In this document: piece after piece, positions 53,887 to 63,780 of the stretch
How positions within the stretch are numbered: the stretch's first letter is position 1
Layout of the letters: each line of letters begins with the position of its first letter
Assembly (NCBI RefSeq): GCF_002798015.1
Contig: NZ_PGTZ01000009.1
Span: 62,001-126,000 of the forward strand
Reading direction: 5' to 3'
Origin: Luteimicrobium subarcticum
GTDB lineage: Bacteria > Actinomycetota > Actinomycetes > Actinomycetales > Cellulomonadaceae
Length of the DNA stretch: 64,000 nucleotides
Made by a program: the position numbers and the translations under genes
The notes under the pieces: generated by a model
Seen by the model: the letters and a program-made list of their open reading frames with translations, nothing else
Told to the model about the DNA's origin: nothing
The model's database searches: none

Positions 53887-56800
53887 GTGAGCACCGAACC
53901 CCGTCCCGACGCGCGCCCCGAGGGCGCTCCCCGCGCTGCGGCGCGCCCGGACACGTCGTCCGACGGGGCGCCGCGACGCCGCCGGTCGGGGCGAGGACGC
54001 GGCCGGGGCCCCGGACGTCCCGCGACGCGTGTGAGCGACGCCCACCTGACGCGCATGCGCGAGCGGCGCGAAGCGGTCGAGCTCGGCACGATCCGCTACC
54101 CCGAGCAGCTCCCCGTGAGCGCGCACCGGGACGAGATCGCGGCCGCGATCCGCGACCACCAGGTCGTGATCGTCGCGGGCGAGACCGGTTCGGGCAAGAC
54201 GACCCAGCTCCCGAAGATCCTGCTCGACCTGGGCCGCGGACGCGCCGGTCAGATCGCGCACACCCAGCCCCGGCGGATCGCCGCCCGCTCCGTCGCGGAG
54301 CGCGTCGCGGAGGAGCTCGGCAGCCCGCTCGGCGAGGTCGTCGGGTACCAGGTGCGGTTCACCGACGAGTCGTCGGACTCGACCCTCGTCAAGGTCATGA
54401 CCGACGGCATCCTGCTGGCCGCGATCCAGCGCGACCCGCAGCTCCTCGCCTACGACACGATCGTCGTCGACGAGGCGCACGAGCGGTCCCTGAACATCGA
54501 CTTCCTGCTGGGCTACCTCTCGCGGCTGCTGCCGCAGCGCCCGGACCTCAAGCTCGTCATCACGTCCGCGACGATCGACTCCGCCCGGTTCGCGCGCCAC
54601 TTCGGGACGCCGGCGCCCGCCGGCGTCGCCGCGGTTGCCGCCGCGGACACCGCGGGAGCCGCCGCCGACGACGTCGTCCCCGCGCCCGTCATCGAGGTCT
54701 CCGGACGCACGTTCCCCGTCGAGATCCGGTACCGCCCGCTGGTCGCGGACGCGGAGACGCCCGACGACGGCGCCCCAGGCGGTGCGCGCGCGGGCAAGGG
54801 CGGCAAGGGACCCGCCCCGAAGAAGCCCCGCGAGGACCGCGACCTCGTGACGGGCATCGTCGACGCGGTCGACGAGCTGATCGCGCTGGACCGCACGCGC
54901 CGCGACCCGGGTCCGGGCGACATCCTCGTGTTCCTGTCGGGCGAGCGGGAGATCCGGGACGCCGCCGACGCCCTGACCGGTCACTTCGGGGAGCGCGGCC
55001 GCGACCCGCGCGACCCGGGCTACGTCGAGGTGCTGCCGCTGTTCGCGCGACTGTCCGCGGCCGAGCAGCACCGCGTCTTCGCGGCGCACGCGGGCCGCCG
55101 GATCGTGCTGGCGACCAACGTCGCGGAGACGTCGCTGACGGTCCCGGGCATCCGGTACGTCGTCGACCCGGGCACGGCACGCATCTCGCGCTACTCGAAG
55201 GCGACGAAGGTCCAGCGCCTCCCCATCGAGCCGGTGAGCCAGGCGTCGGCGAACCAGCGCTCGGGACGCTGCGGCCGCCTGTCGGACGGCGTCGCGATCC
55301 GCCTGTACTCCGAGGACGACTTCGCGGCCCGCGAGCCGTTCACCGAGCCGGAGATCCTGCGGACGTCGCTCGCGTCCGTGATCCTGCAGATGATCTCGGT
55401 GGGCGTGGTCGGCTCGCCCGACGACGTGGCCCGGTTCCCGTTCGTGGACCAGCCCGACACGCGGGCCATCCGGGACGGCGTCCAGCTCCTCACCGAGCTG
55501 GGTGCGCTCGAGCAGGTGCACGACGACGGCGCCTCGCGCACCCGCCTCACCGAGACGGGCCGACAGCTCGCGCAGCTCCCCATGGACCCGCGCCTGGCGC
55601 GGATGATCGTCGAGGGCTCGCGCCGCGGCGTGGCGCGCGAGGTCACGATCGTCGCCGCCGCACTCTCCATCCAGGACCCCCGCGAGCGCCCGACGGAGGA
55701 GCGCGCGCAGGCGGACCAGATGCACGCGCGCTTCGCGGACCCGACGTCCGACTTCCTGAGCTACCTGAACCTGTGGCGGTACGTCCGCGAGCTGCAGCGC
55801 GACCTGTCGGGCAACCAGTTCCGTCGCCGCGTCCGCTCGGAGCACCTGAACTTCCTGCGGATCCGCGAGTGGCAGGACCTGGTCTCCCAGCTCCGCGACA
55901 CCTCCAAGCCCCTGGGCATCCGCTGGGGCAGCTCGGCGCACGCGCAGGACCACCGGGAGGCGGCGGGGGGGCCCGGGGACGCGAAGGCCGTGGCGGGCCT
56001 GGCGGGAGGCGCCCGAGGAACGAGGGCGCCGGATGGAAGGCCGAGCACCCCGGGCTCCCCCGCCGCCGACCCCACGACCGACCCCCACGACGAGCACACC
56101 ACCGACCCCCACCGTCACGCCTGGGACGCCGACACCATCCACCAGGCCCTCCTCTCCGGCCTCCTGTCACAGGTCGGGATGCAGCAGACGGCGGACATCA
56201 AGGCGTCCGCACGCCAGGGCCGCGACCAGGGCCAGCTGAAGCGGATGGCCCGGCAGGCGCGCAACGAGTACCTCGGTGCGCGGGGCATCCGGTTCGCCGT
56301 GTTCCCGGGGTCGCCGCTGAGCAAGAAGCCGCCGGCGTGGGTCATGGCGGGCGAGCTGGTGGAGACGAGCCGCCTGTGGGCGCGCGACGTGGCGCGGATC
56401 CAGCCGGAGTGGGTCGAGGAGGTCGGCGCGCACCTCGTGAAGCGCACGTACTCGGAGCCGACGTGGTCGTCGCGGCGCGGCGCAGCCACCGTGGTCGAGA
56501 AGGTGCTGCTGTACGGGGTGCCGGTCGTCGCGGACCGGCAGGTCCTGTACGCCAAGGTCGACGCGGAGGCGGCGCGCGAGATGTTCGTGCGGCACGCGCT
56601 CGTCGAGGGCCAGTGGTCGACCCATCACGCGTTCTGGAAGCAGAACCGGACGGTGCTCGACGAGGCCGAGGAGCTGGAGGCGCGCTCGCGTCAGCGGGGG
56701 CTCGTCGTCGACGACGACGTCCTGTTCGCGTTCTACGACGCCCGCGTGCCGGCGTCCGTGGTGTCGGCCCGCCACTTCGACCAGTGGTGGAAGACAGCGC

Positions 56801-58512
56801 GACGTCGCACCCCCGACCTGCTGGACCTCACGCTCGACCTGCTCGTCCCGCAGGCCGGCGAGATCGACACCACCCAGTTCCCCGAGTCGTGGCCGCAGAG
56901 CGACCTGACGCTCCCGCTGACGTACCAGTTCTCCCCCGGCACGGACGCGGACGGCGTGACCGTCCACGTGCCCGTGTCGGTCCTCGCGCGCGTGACGCCC
57001 GACGGGTTCGACTGGATGGTCCCCGGGCTCCTCGACGAGCTCACCACCGCGACGATCCGCTCGCTGCCCAAGCCCGTCCGTGTGCAGCTCGTCCCGGCCC
57101 CCGACGCCGGGCGCGACGTCGCCGACTGGCTCCGCGCGAACACGCCCACCTGGGCCGACATGGCCCGCGCCGGCGACATGGCCGAACCGTTCCGCGCCGC
57201 GTTCACGCGCGCAGTCCGCGCCGTGCGAGGCGTCGACATCCCCGACGACGCGTGGGCCGGGCAAGCCGCGCGGCTGCCCGCGCACCTACGCATGACCTTC
57301 CGTGTCGTGTCCGAGCCCGAGCGCGGCGTCGCACAGGTGCTCGGCGAGGACAAGGACCTCCTGGGGTTGCAGCGGAAGCTGGCGGGGCGGGCCGAGGCGG
57401 CGGTACGGACGGCGGTGCGGGCGGCGTTGGAGGCGGCTCGGGCGTCGGCGGGGGTCGACACCGTGGCTGGGGCACAGGCCCGCCTCGCGCCGCCTTCTTC
57501 CGAACGGTCCGGTTCCGCGTCCGCAGGCGCTCCGAGTGAGGGGCTCCCGGGGCGGTTGGTGGCCGAGGTCGGCGTGCTCGACGGGTGGCCCCCGGTCGAC
57601 GTGCTCGGCGGGGATGCCGGGCGGTCGTTGCCCGACGTCGTGGAGACGCGGGTGGGCGCCGGTGCGGTGGTGCGCGGGTATCCCGGGCTGGTGGTCGAGC
57701 CGGGCGCGAAGGGCGGGGACGTCGTCGCGCTGCGCGTGCACGCGGACCGCGACCGCCGCGACGCCGAGCACGCCGACGGTGTGCGGACGCTCCTGCTGCG
57801 CGAGGTCGCGCTGCCCGTGGGCCGGGTGACGTCGCGGTGGACGGGGACGCAGGCGCTCACGCTCGCGTCGAGCCCCTACCGGACCACGGACGCGCTCGTC
57901 GACGACGTGCAGCGCGCGGCCGTCCGGTCGCTCACGAGCGGGCCGACGGCGGTGCACCCCGACGCCCCCGACGCCGGGGCCGTCCGCGACCTGGCGGCGT
58001 TCGACGCGGCGCGCGGGTTCGTGCGCGAGCACCTGGAGGACGAGGTGCACCGGGTCGTCGGGCACGTCGTCGCCGCCCTGAGCGCCGCGCGCACCCTGGA
58101 CGGCGAGATCCGTGCGACGTCCAGCCTGGCGCTGCTCAACACCTTGACGGACCTGCGGGAGCAGCAGGCCGCGCTGGTTCCGGCGGGGTTCGTGTCCCGG
58201 ACGCCCGCGCACCGGCTCCCGCACCTCACGCGGTACCTGCGGGCCGCGTCAGCGCGTCTCGACAAGGCGCGGTCGAACCCGCACCGGGACGCCGAGCTGG
58301 CGTGGCACGTCCACGACGTCGAGCAGGCGTACGAGCGGGCGCGGGCCGCGTACACGGCCGGACGCCGCGACCCGGCGCGGGCGGCCGAGCTCGCGGACGT
58401 GCGCTGGCAGATCGAGGAGCTGCGGGTGTCGTTGTTCGCGCAGCAGCTCGGGACCGACGGCCCCGTGAGCGAGAAGCGGATCCGGAAGGCGCTCGACCCG
58501 TCGGGCTGGTGA
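53887..58512 (+). CDS. hrpA: ATP-dependent RNA helicase HrpA (DEAH-box)
   Basis: This 1541-residue helicase has an Arg/Gly-rich N-terminal tail (about 50 residues), motif I GETGSGKTT (98-106), DEAH (195-198), SAT (227-229), a helicase C domain, and the OB-fold/DUF3418 region typical of HrpA. Its length exceeds the usual 1300 residues because of low-complexity insertions, one after helicase motif III (about residues 240-330) and one around residues 690-750 (Gly/Ala/Pro/Asp-rich). It probably unwinds structured RNA in mRNA processing. GTG 53887 has no clear ribosome-binding sequence and lies 8 bp after GAGGAT. Confidence 0.93.
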   Translation: MSTEPRPDARPEGAPRAAARPDTSSDGAPRRRRSGRGRGRGPGRPATRVSDAHLTRMRERREAVELGTIRYPEQLPVSAHRDEIAAAIRDHQVVIVAGETGSGKTTQLPKILLDLGRGRAGQIAHTQPRRIAARSVAERVAEELGSPLGEVVGYQVRFTDESSDSTLVKVMTDGILLAAIQRDPQLLAYDTIVVDEAHERSLNIDFLLGYLSRLLPQRPDLKLVITSATIDSARFARHFGTPAPAGVAAVAAADTAGAAADDVVPAPVIEVSGRTFPVEIRYRPLVADAETPDDGAPGGARAGKGGKGPAPKKPREDRDLVTGIVDAVDELIALDRTRRDPGPGDILVFLSGEREIRDAADALTGHFGERGRDPRDPGYVEVLPLFARLSAAEQHRVFAAHAGRRIVLATNVAETSLTVPGIRYVVDPGTARISRYSKATKVQRLPIEPVSQASANQRSGRCGRLSDGVAIRLYSEDDFAAREPFTEPEILRTSLASVILQMISVGVVGSPDDVARFPFVDQPDTRAIRDGVQLLTELGALEQVHDDGASRTRLTETGRQLAQLPMDPRLARMIVEGSRRGVAREVTIVAAALSIQDPRERPTEERAQADQMHARFADPTSDFLSYLNLWRYVRELQRDLSGNQFRRRVRSEHLNFLRIREWQDLVSQLRDTSKPLGIRWGSSAHAQDHREAAGGPGDAKAVAGLAGGARGTRAPDGRPSTPGSPAADPTTDPHDEHTTDPHRHAWDADTIHQALLSGLLSQVGMQQTADIKASARQGRDQGQLKRMARQARNEYLGARGIRFAVFPGSPLSKKPPAWVMAGELVETSRLWARDVARIQPEWVEEVGAHLVKRTYSEPTWSSRRGAATVVEKVLLYGVPVVADRQVLYAKVDAEAAREMFVRHALVEGQWSTHHAFWKQNRTVLDEAEELEARSRQRGLVVDDDVLFAFYDARVPASVVSARHFDQWWKTARRRTPDLLDLTLDLLVPQAGEIDTTQFPESWPQSDLTLPLTYQFSPGTDADGVTVHVPVSVLARVTPDGFDWMVPGLLDELTTATIRSLPKPVRVQLVPAPDAGRDVADWLRANTPTWADMARAGDMAEPFRAAFTRAVRAVRGVDIPDDAWAGQAARLPAHLRMTFRVVSEPERGVAQVLGEDKDLLGLQRKLAGRAEAAVRTAVRAALEAARASAGVDTVAGAQARLAPPSSERSGSASAGAPSEGLPGRLVAEVGVLDGWPPVDVLGGDAGRSLPDVVETRVGAGAVVRGYPGLVVEPGAKGGDVVALRVHADRDRRDAEHADGVRTLLLREVALPVGRVTSRWTGTQALTLASSPYRTTDALVDDVQRAAVRSLTSGPTAVHPDAPDAGAVRDLAAFDAARGFVREHLEDEVHRVVGHVVAALSAARTLDGEIRATSSLALLNTLTDLREQQAALVPAGFVSRTPAHRLPHLTRYLRAASARLDKARSNPHRDAELAWHVHDVEQAYERARAAYTAGRRDPARAAELADVRWQIEELRVSLFAQQLGTDGPVSEKRIRKALDPSGW

Positions 58513-58525
58513 CCTGCCCGGACGT

Positions 58526-58579
58526 CTTCGAAATCGATTTCGAAGAATCGTTGACGGGGGCGCTCGACGTCTTTAGTTT
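58526..58579 (+). promoter_or_regulatory. Xylanase promoter with 20-bp perfect palindromic operator
   Basis: CTTCGAAATCGATTTCGAAG at 58526-58545 is a perfect palindrome directly upstream of -35 TTGACG (58551-58556), spaced 17 bp from TAGTTT (58574-58579). The arrangement is a well-formed regulated promoter. CGAAA/TTTCG symmetry recalls operators reported for xylan-utilisation repressors, though I infer this from memory of the motif shape. Confidence 0.75.
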
Positions 58580-58659
58580 AGTGATTGCACTCAATGTGCC
58601 CGCGTGGCAGGCGCACCGTCGCGCCCGCCGCCGGCGTCCCGAGACGAAGGAGTATCGGC

Positions 58660-59865
58660 ATGCCCGCAGCACCCCGGATCACCCCCTCCGACGCACGCCC
58701 GCGCCACCGGCGCCGCACCGCCATCGCCGTCGGCGCGGGAGTCGTCGCGCTCGGCCTGGCCGTCACCCCCGCGGTCGCGACCGCCCACGGGGCGTCGCCC
58801 TGGGCCGGCCACGCCTCCCCCGGCCAGCCGTCCCACGGACACCCGGCCAAGCCCACCAAGCCCACCAAGCCGCAGGCCGACGACAGCCTCCGCGCTCTCG
58901 CCGCACCGTCCGGCCTGCGCATCGGGGCCGCGCTCAACACCGACCGCCTCGCGGACGACGCCACCTACGCCTCGATCGCCGCCGACCAGTTCTCCACCGT
59001 GACCCCCGAGAACGTCATGAAGTGGGAGGTCGTCGAGCCGGCGCAGGGCACCTACGACTTCACCGCGGCCGACCAGCTCGTGCGCTTCGCGCAGCAGCAC
59101 GGCCAGCTCGTGCGCGGTCACACCCTCGTGTGGCACAACCAGCTGCCGTCGTGGCTGACCGCCCAGGCGAGCACGCTGTCCGCGACGCAGCTCCGCGCGA
59201 TCCTCAAGCAGCACGTCCAGGCCGAGGTCAAGCACTTCAAGGGCAAACTCTGGCAGTGGGACGTCGTCAACGAGGCGTTCGCCGACGACGGCACGCTGCG
59301 CGACGACATCTGGTCGCAGAAGCTCGGCGACTCGTACATCGCCGACGCGTTCCGCTGGGCCCACGAGGCCGACCCGCAGGCCAAGCTGTTCTACAACGAC
59401 TACAACATCGAGTACACGGGCGCGAAGAGCGACGCCGTCTACGCCATGGTCACAAGGCTCCAGGCGCAGGGCGTCCCGATCGACGGCGTCGGCTTCCAGG
59501 ACCACCTGGACACGCAGTACGGCACCCCGAACCTGCAGGACAACCTGCAGCGCTTCGCCGACCTGGGCCTCGACGTCGCCGTCACCGAGGCCGACGTCCG
59601 CACCACGCTGCCCGTGACGTCCGTCGAGCAGACCGCGCAGAACAGCATGTGGTCGCAGTCGCTGAGCGCCTGCCTGCTCGTGAAGCGGTGCATCTCGTTC
59701 ACCGTGTGGGGGATCGACGACGGGTCGTCGTGGGTCCCGAGCACGTTCCCCGGCGAGGGCGCCGCCCTCCTGTACGACGACGCGTACCAGCCGAAGGCGC
59801 AGTACGGCGTCCTGCAGCAGACCCTCGAGCTGGCCGCCGGCGCGCCGCGACGCAGCGGGCGCTGA
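58660..59865 (+). CDS. Secreted GH10 endo-1,4-beta-xylanase
   Basis: This 401-residue enzyme has a signal peptide with a long N-region (residues 1-43), a His/Pro/Lys-rich linker (about 45-75) and one GH10 domain. The acid/base Glu 205 (WDVVNEAF) and nucleophile Glu 310 (VAVTEADV) are both present, with VTPENVMKWE, GHTLVWHNQLPSW and GVGFQDHL motifs. No carbohydrate-binding module is attached. The second motif reads TEADV where TELDI/V is more common. ATG 58660 follows GAAGGAG. A promoter with a palindromic operator precedes it and a hairpin terminator follows. Confidence 0.95.
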   Translation: MPAAPRITPSDARPRHRRRTAIAVGAGVVALGLAVTPAVATAHGASPWAGHASPGQPSHGHPAKPTKPTKPQADDSLRALAAPSGLRIGAALNTDRLADDATYASIAADQFSTVTPENVMKWEVVEPAQGTYDFTAADQLVRFAQQHGQLVRGHTLVWHNQLPSWLTAQASTLSATQLRAILKQHVQAEVKHFKGKLWQWDVVNEAFADDGTLRDDIWSQKLGDSYIADAFRWAHEADPQAKLFYNDYNIEYTGAKSDAVYAMVTRLQAQGVPIDGVGFQDHLDTQYGTPNLQDNLQRFADLGLDVAVTEADVRTTLPVTSVEQTAQNSMWSQSLSACLLVKRCISFTVWGIDDGSSWVPSTFPGEGAALLYDDAYQPKAQYGVLQQTLELAAGAPRRSGR

Positions 59866-59887
59866 CCGGCTCCCACCACCGTCGGTG

Positions 59888-59931
59888 CGACGCCCCGGGA
59901 CGCTGCCACCCAGGCCGCGCCCGGGGCGTCG
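59888..59931 (+). terminator. Terminator hairpin after the xylanase gene
   Basis: CGACGCCCCGGG (59888-59899) and CCCGGGGCGTCG (59920-59931) form a 12-bp stem with a 20-nt loop, 22 bp after the stop. It separates the xylanase gene from the DoxX-like gene. Confidence 0.65.
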
Positions 59932-59958
59932 GGGTTCACCGGGACCTACGATCGCCCG

Positions 59959-60357
59959 ATGACATCCCGACGGACGACCGTGCTTGCCGGAGCCCTCGCG
60001 GCGCTCCTCGCCACGTCAGGCACGATCCACCTGGTGCGCCCGCGCGTGTACGAGCCGTTGATCCCGCGGCGCCTCGGGTCGCCGCGCGCGTGGGTGGTGG
60101 GTTCGGGTGTCGCGGAGCTCGGCTGCGCGGCAGCCCTGGCGCTCCCCCGGACGCGGCGGGCCGGCGCCGTCGCGACCGCGGCGCTGCTCGTCGGCGTCTT
60201 CCCGGGCAACGTGCAGATGGCGCTCGACGCGCACCCCGGTGCCCGGTCGTGGGCCCGCAAGCCCGCCGTCGCCTGGGGACGCCTCCCGCTGCAGGTCCCG
60301 CTCGTCGCGGCGGCGTGCGCCGTCGCCCGCGACACCTCGGCCCGCGTCAGCGGGTGA
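59959..60357 (+). CDS. DoxX-like small membrane protein
   Basis: This 132-residue protein has about four hydrophobic segments and the DoxX-type features HLVRPRVYEPLIPRRLG, an acidic GVAELGCAAAL segment and PGNVQMALDAH with a later Lys/Arg-rich loop. Such proteins are of uncertain role (often linked to redox). ATG 59959 sits 6 bp after TACGAT. Its end overlaps the convergent LuxR-type gene by 11 bp. Confidence 0.7.
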   Translation: MTSRRTTVLAGALAALLATSGTIHLVRPRVYEPLIPRRLGSPRAWVVGSGVAELGCAAALALPRTRRAGAVATAALLVGVFPGNVQMALDAHPGARSWARKPAVAWGRLPLQVPLVAAACAVARDTSARVSG

Positions 60358-63283
60358 GGTCGAGCAGCCCGCGCTCGTGCGCGAGCGTGACCGCCTCGGT
60401 GCGGGTGCCCGCGCCGAGCTTCGCGAGCACGTTCGACACGTGGACGCTCACGGTCTTGCCCGAGATGAACAGCACCTCGCCGACCTGGCGGTTGGACAGG
60501 CCGCGCGCGACGAGCCCCAGCACCTCCGCCTCGCGGTCCGTGAGCACACCTGCCGTCGGGGCACGCACGCCCCCGACGTCGAGCCGGGCGCGGCGTGCGA
60601 GGGCACGGCACGCGTCCGCGAGCGGACGGGCTCCCATCGCGTCGGCCTCGTCCACGGCAACCGTGAGCTCCCGGGCACCCGCGTCGCGGTCGCCCGACAC
60701 CACGAGGGCCTCGGCCCAGCGGAACCGCGACCTCGCCACCTCGTAGCGGTACCCGTAGCCGAACTCCTCGACGACGGTCGCCCACGCACGAGGGTCGACG
60801 GGCGGGCCACCCGCGGCGGCGGCCAGCCGCGCGTGCTCGGCGCGTACCCGCGCCAGCCAGCCGCGCGCCTCGGGCCCGAGCCGACCGCCGCGCGGCCGTC
60901 CCCGTTCCGCGGACCGCGTCGCCGCGTCGCAGAAGGTCTCGCCACGGGCCACGAGCGGCCCGACGTCCCTGCCGAGCAGGGCCTCGCGCTCGGCCTCGTC
61001 CGCGAGCGCAGCCAGGGCGAGCGCGCTGATCCAGATCTGCCCGAGGAACACGTCGGTCCACTCCGCGCTCAGATACGCCACGACCTCGGACGCGATCTCG
61101 ACGGCCTCGCCGGTCCGGCCGGCGAGGGTCAGCGCGTCGACGGCGCACCCGCCGGCGATGAGCGCAGCAGACGTGTCGACGTGCCACTCGGGACGCAGGG
61201 CCAGCGCGCGCTCGACGACGTCCTCGTCGCCCCGCGCGACCGCGGAGTACAGCCGGACGGCACGGAAGACCACGCTGGACGGCGCCGGGACGCGGTCGTC
61301 GGGTGCGGCGTGCAGATCGCCCAGGACGTACGCGGTCAGCTCGCGGAAGAACTGGATCTCGGTCCCGTACGCGCTCCACGTGCGACCGGTCCGGCGGGCG
61401 TAGTCGGCGGCCTCGTCCAACGCGGCGCGCGCGTCGTCGAGCCGGCCGCCGTAGTACCAGGTCGCACCGAGGTTCCACCAGGCGCGGACCGCGGTGTCGA
61501 CGTCCCCGGCGGCGAGCGCCCGGTCCCGTGCCTCGCGGACGAGCTCGGCCGCGTCCTCCGGCTCGTCCACCGAGAGGATCGCGAGCGTGTTGAGCGCGTT
61601 GGCCTCGATGGCGGGCGCGTCGACGGCTTGGGCGACGGCGACCGCCTCGGTCGCGGACCGTCGCCCGACCTCGTCGAGATCGCCGTTCAGGGCGGCCCGT
61701 GCGTGCGCTGCGAGCGTGGCGGCGCGCGCCCGCGACGGCGGGTCGACCGGCAGCACCGCGAGCGCCTCCTCGGTGCGCCGCAGCGCAGCCGGGCCGTCCT
61801 CGACCGCGAGCAGGTATCCCGCGACGACGTGCTGGAGGGCGGCGCGCTCGAGCTCGTCGGGCACGGCGTCGACCGCGGCGCGCGCGAGCGCGACCGCACG
61901 CTGCGGGTCGCCGGAGCGTTCGGCCGCGGAGGCGGCGTCGAGCGCGACGTCGCTGCGTCCGCGTCCGACGAGGCCGGCCGGGTCGGGGACGCCGTCCCAC
62001 AGCTCGAGGACCTGCTCGAGGTGCCGCAGCTCTTCCGTGGGGGCGAGCAGCCGGCGCGCCTCGAGCGCGGCCTGGTGCGCTGCCACGAGCGTGGTGGGCA
62101 GGTCGTGGGCCCGGGCGGCGTGCGAGGCACGCTGCGCCGCCGACCCGAGCGTGGGGTCGGCGGCCATCGCCTCGAGATAGGCCCGGTGGACGGCGACCTG
62201 CTCGCCGGGCAGCAGGTCGGCGTACACCGCCTCGGCGAGCAGGGCGTGGTGGAACCCGAGCCGGCCGTCGGGCTCGGTGCGCAGGACCTGCTGGGCGACG
62301 GTCTCGCGGAGTGCGGCGTCCGCCGTGCCGCTCCCGCCGCCCGCCGATGCGCCCGCTGTCCCGGTCAGCGGCAGCACACCCGTCTCGAGCACCGCGCGCA
62401 GCAGACGCTCCTGGACCACGCGTCCGTCCGCAGAGGCGGCGCGCACCACCCGCTGGGACGCCGGGTCGAGGGCGTCGACACGGGACTGGAGGGCTTCGGC
62501 GAGCGACCACGGCAGCTCGCCCCGCGCGACCCCGGACGCCACGAGCTCCTCGGCGAAGTAGGCGTTCCCCTCGGACCGTTCGCGGACCGTCTCGAACGCG
62601 GCGGGCGGGAGCGGCCGGCCCGCGACCGCCGTCGTGAAGACGCGGAGCTCGGCGGCGCTGAACGGCGCGAGGTCGATCCGTGAGACGCGGGGGTGCCGCC
62701 CGAGCTCTGCGAGCACGGGCCGGAGCGGGTGCCGACGGTGGAGGTCGTCGGAGCGGAACGTCGCGATGACGGCGAGGTGCTCGTCGCGCATGCGCGCGAC
62801 GAGGAAACGCAGCACGTCGAGCGTCGACGGGTCGGCCCAGTGCAGGTCCTCGACGAGCAGGACGAGCGGTGCCCCGGGCGACCCGGCCCGCGCGAGCACG
62901 GTGGCCAGCCCGTCGAAGAGCTGGAGCCGGTCGTCAGGCGCCGCGGACGCGTCGGCGTCGAGGAGCCGCGCGAGGGCGGGCCGCTGCTGGGCGACCTCCT
63001 CGACGATCTCGCACTGACCACGCAGCAGGGCGAGAGCCTCGACGAAGGGGAGGTACGGCAGCCCGACGGCGCCCAGGTCGACGCAGTGGCTCTCGACGAC
63101 GGCCGCTCCGCGGTCGCGCGCCCGTTCGGCCGCTCGGCCGAGCAGGCGCGTCTTGCCGACGCCGGCGTCGCCCCCGACGAGCAGGAGCGACGGGACGCCC
63201 CGGCCCGCGTCGTCCACCGCGGCGGCGAGCAGATCGAGCTCGGGCTCGCGCGCGACGAAGGGTGCGACAGGGGTCGTGGGCAC
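60347..63283 (-). CDS. LuxR-family AAA ATPase regulator (LAL/MalT-like)
   Basis: This 978-residue protein has an N-terminal ATPase module (Walker A GGDAGVGKT, 37-45; Walker B LVLLVEDLHWADPS), a long helical TPR-like middle (residues about 350-850), and a C-terminal LuxR helix-turn-helix (LTDREAEVLGLVARGLSNRQ and VGEVLFISGKTVSVHVSNVLAKLG). It is a large ATP-binding regulator of the LAL type, often activating operons in response to a ligand. GTG 63283 is the first reasonable start. The target is not evident from the neighbours. Confidence 0.87.
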   Translation of the reverse strand: MPTTPVAPFVAREPELDLLAAAVDDAGRGVPSLLLVGGDAGVGKTRLLGRAAERARDRGAAVVESHCVDLGAVGLPYLPFVEALALLRGQCEIVEEVAQQRPALARLLDADASAAPDDRLQLFDGLATVLARAGSPGAPLVLLVEDLHWADPSTLDVLRFLVARMRDEHLAVIATFRSDDLHRRHPLRPVLAELGRHPRVSRIDLAPFSAAELRVFTTAVAGRPLPPAAFETVRERSEGNAYFAEELVASGVARGELPWSLAEALQSRVDALDPASQRVVRAASADGRVVQERLLRAVLETGVLPLTGTAGASAGGGSGTADAALRETVAQQVLRTEPDGRLGFHHALLAEAVYADLLPGEQVAVHRAYLEAMAADPTLGSAAQRASHAARAHDLPTTLVAAHQAALEARRLLAPTEELRHLEQVLELWDGVPDPAGLVGRGRSDVALDAASAAERSGDPQRAVALARAAVDAVPDELERAALQHVVAGYLLAVEDGPAALRRTEEALAVLPVDPPSRARAATLAAHARAALNGDLDEVGRRSATEAVAVAQAVDAPAIEANALNTLAILSVDEPEDAAELVREARDRALAAGDVDTAVRAWWNLGATWYYGGRLDDARAALDEAADYARRTGRTWSAYGTEIQFFRELTAYVLGDLHAAPDDRVPAPSSVVFRAVRLYSAVARGDEDVVERALALRPEWHVDTSAALIAGGCAVDALTLAGRTGEAVEIASEVVAYLSAEWTDVFLGQIWISALALAALADEAEREALLGRDVGPLVARGETFCDAATRSAERGRPRGGRLGPEARGWLARVRAEHARLAAAAGGPPVDPRAWATVVEEFGYGYRYEVARSRFRWAEALVVSGDRDAGARELTVAVDEADAMGARPLADACRALARRARLDVGGVRAPTAGVLTDREAEVLGLVARGLSNRQVGEVLFISGKTVSVHVSNVLAKLGAGTRTEAVTLAHERGLLDLTR

Positions 63284-63327
63284 GTCGCCAGTGTTCCACC
63301 GCCCCCCGACAGCCGGCCTGCGGCCCG

Positions 63328-63486
63328 TCAGGGCCGGCCCGTGGCGCGACGGGACCGGCTGCGGAGCGCGATCCAGGCGCTGCGCCGCGGGTGGTGTCGC
63401 GCGGGTGCGGGGCGGAAGTCCTCGCGGGCACGCTCCTGGCGGTAGGCGATCTCCGCCTCGACCGCGGGGCCCAGGTACTCGCTCAT
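63328..63486 (-). CDS. Small basic hypothetical protein
   Basis: This 52-residue protein starts at ATG 63486, 7 bp after AGAGGAG. The ribosome-binding sequence and uniform codon use support expression. It has an acidic start (SEYLGPAVEAEIAYRQERARED) and a strongly basic Arg-rich end. No family is recognised. It sits 44 bp upstream of the LuxR-type gene on the same strand and may be co-transcribed with it. Confidence 0.5.
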   Translation of the reverse strand: MSEYLGPAVEAEIAYRQERAREDFRPAPARHHPRRSAWIALRSRSRRATGRP

Positions 63487-63780
63487 CGTCCGTCTCCTCT
63501 GCGTGGCGGGCCGTCCTGCCCGGCGGGCCGCGCTGTCGGCGGGCCGCATCGTCGTCGTCCTCGACGGTCGGCCTGAGGTGGCCGGTGCGGGATCCGGCGA
63601 TCGCCCGCCTTTCCTGCCTGCGCGGAGGTGGACGAGCCCGCTGAGGTGCGTGCGGGGTGGGCTGAGGTAGGCCGAGCGCCCGCTGAGGTGGGCGCGGCAC
63701 AGAGATACCGATACCGGGGGTATCATGTAGAACCCCGCTCCGACGCGGGACCCCATGCAGCGGACGACGAGGTGCAACGC
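63487..63780. promoter_or_regulatory. Regulatory region upstream of the acyl-CoA ligase-like gene
   Basis: CTGAGGTG-type octamers occur at 63573, 63641, 63662 and 63683, the last three exactly 21 bp apart, so on one helix face. Next are GATACC copies at 63704 and 63710, the second part of a GATACC-3-GGTATC inverted repeat (63710-63724), overlapping TATCAT at 63721-63726, which could be the -10. This looks like an activator array plus a TetR-like repressor operator. No protein-coding frame in it is convincing. Confidence 0.55.
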
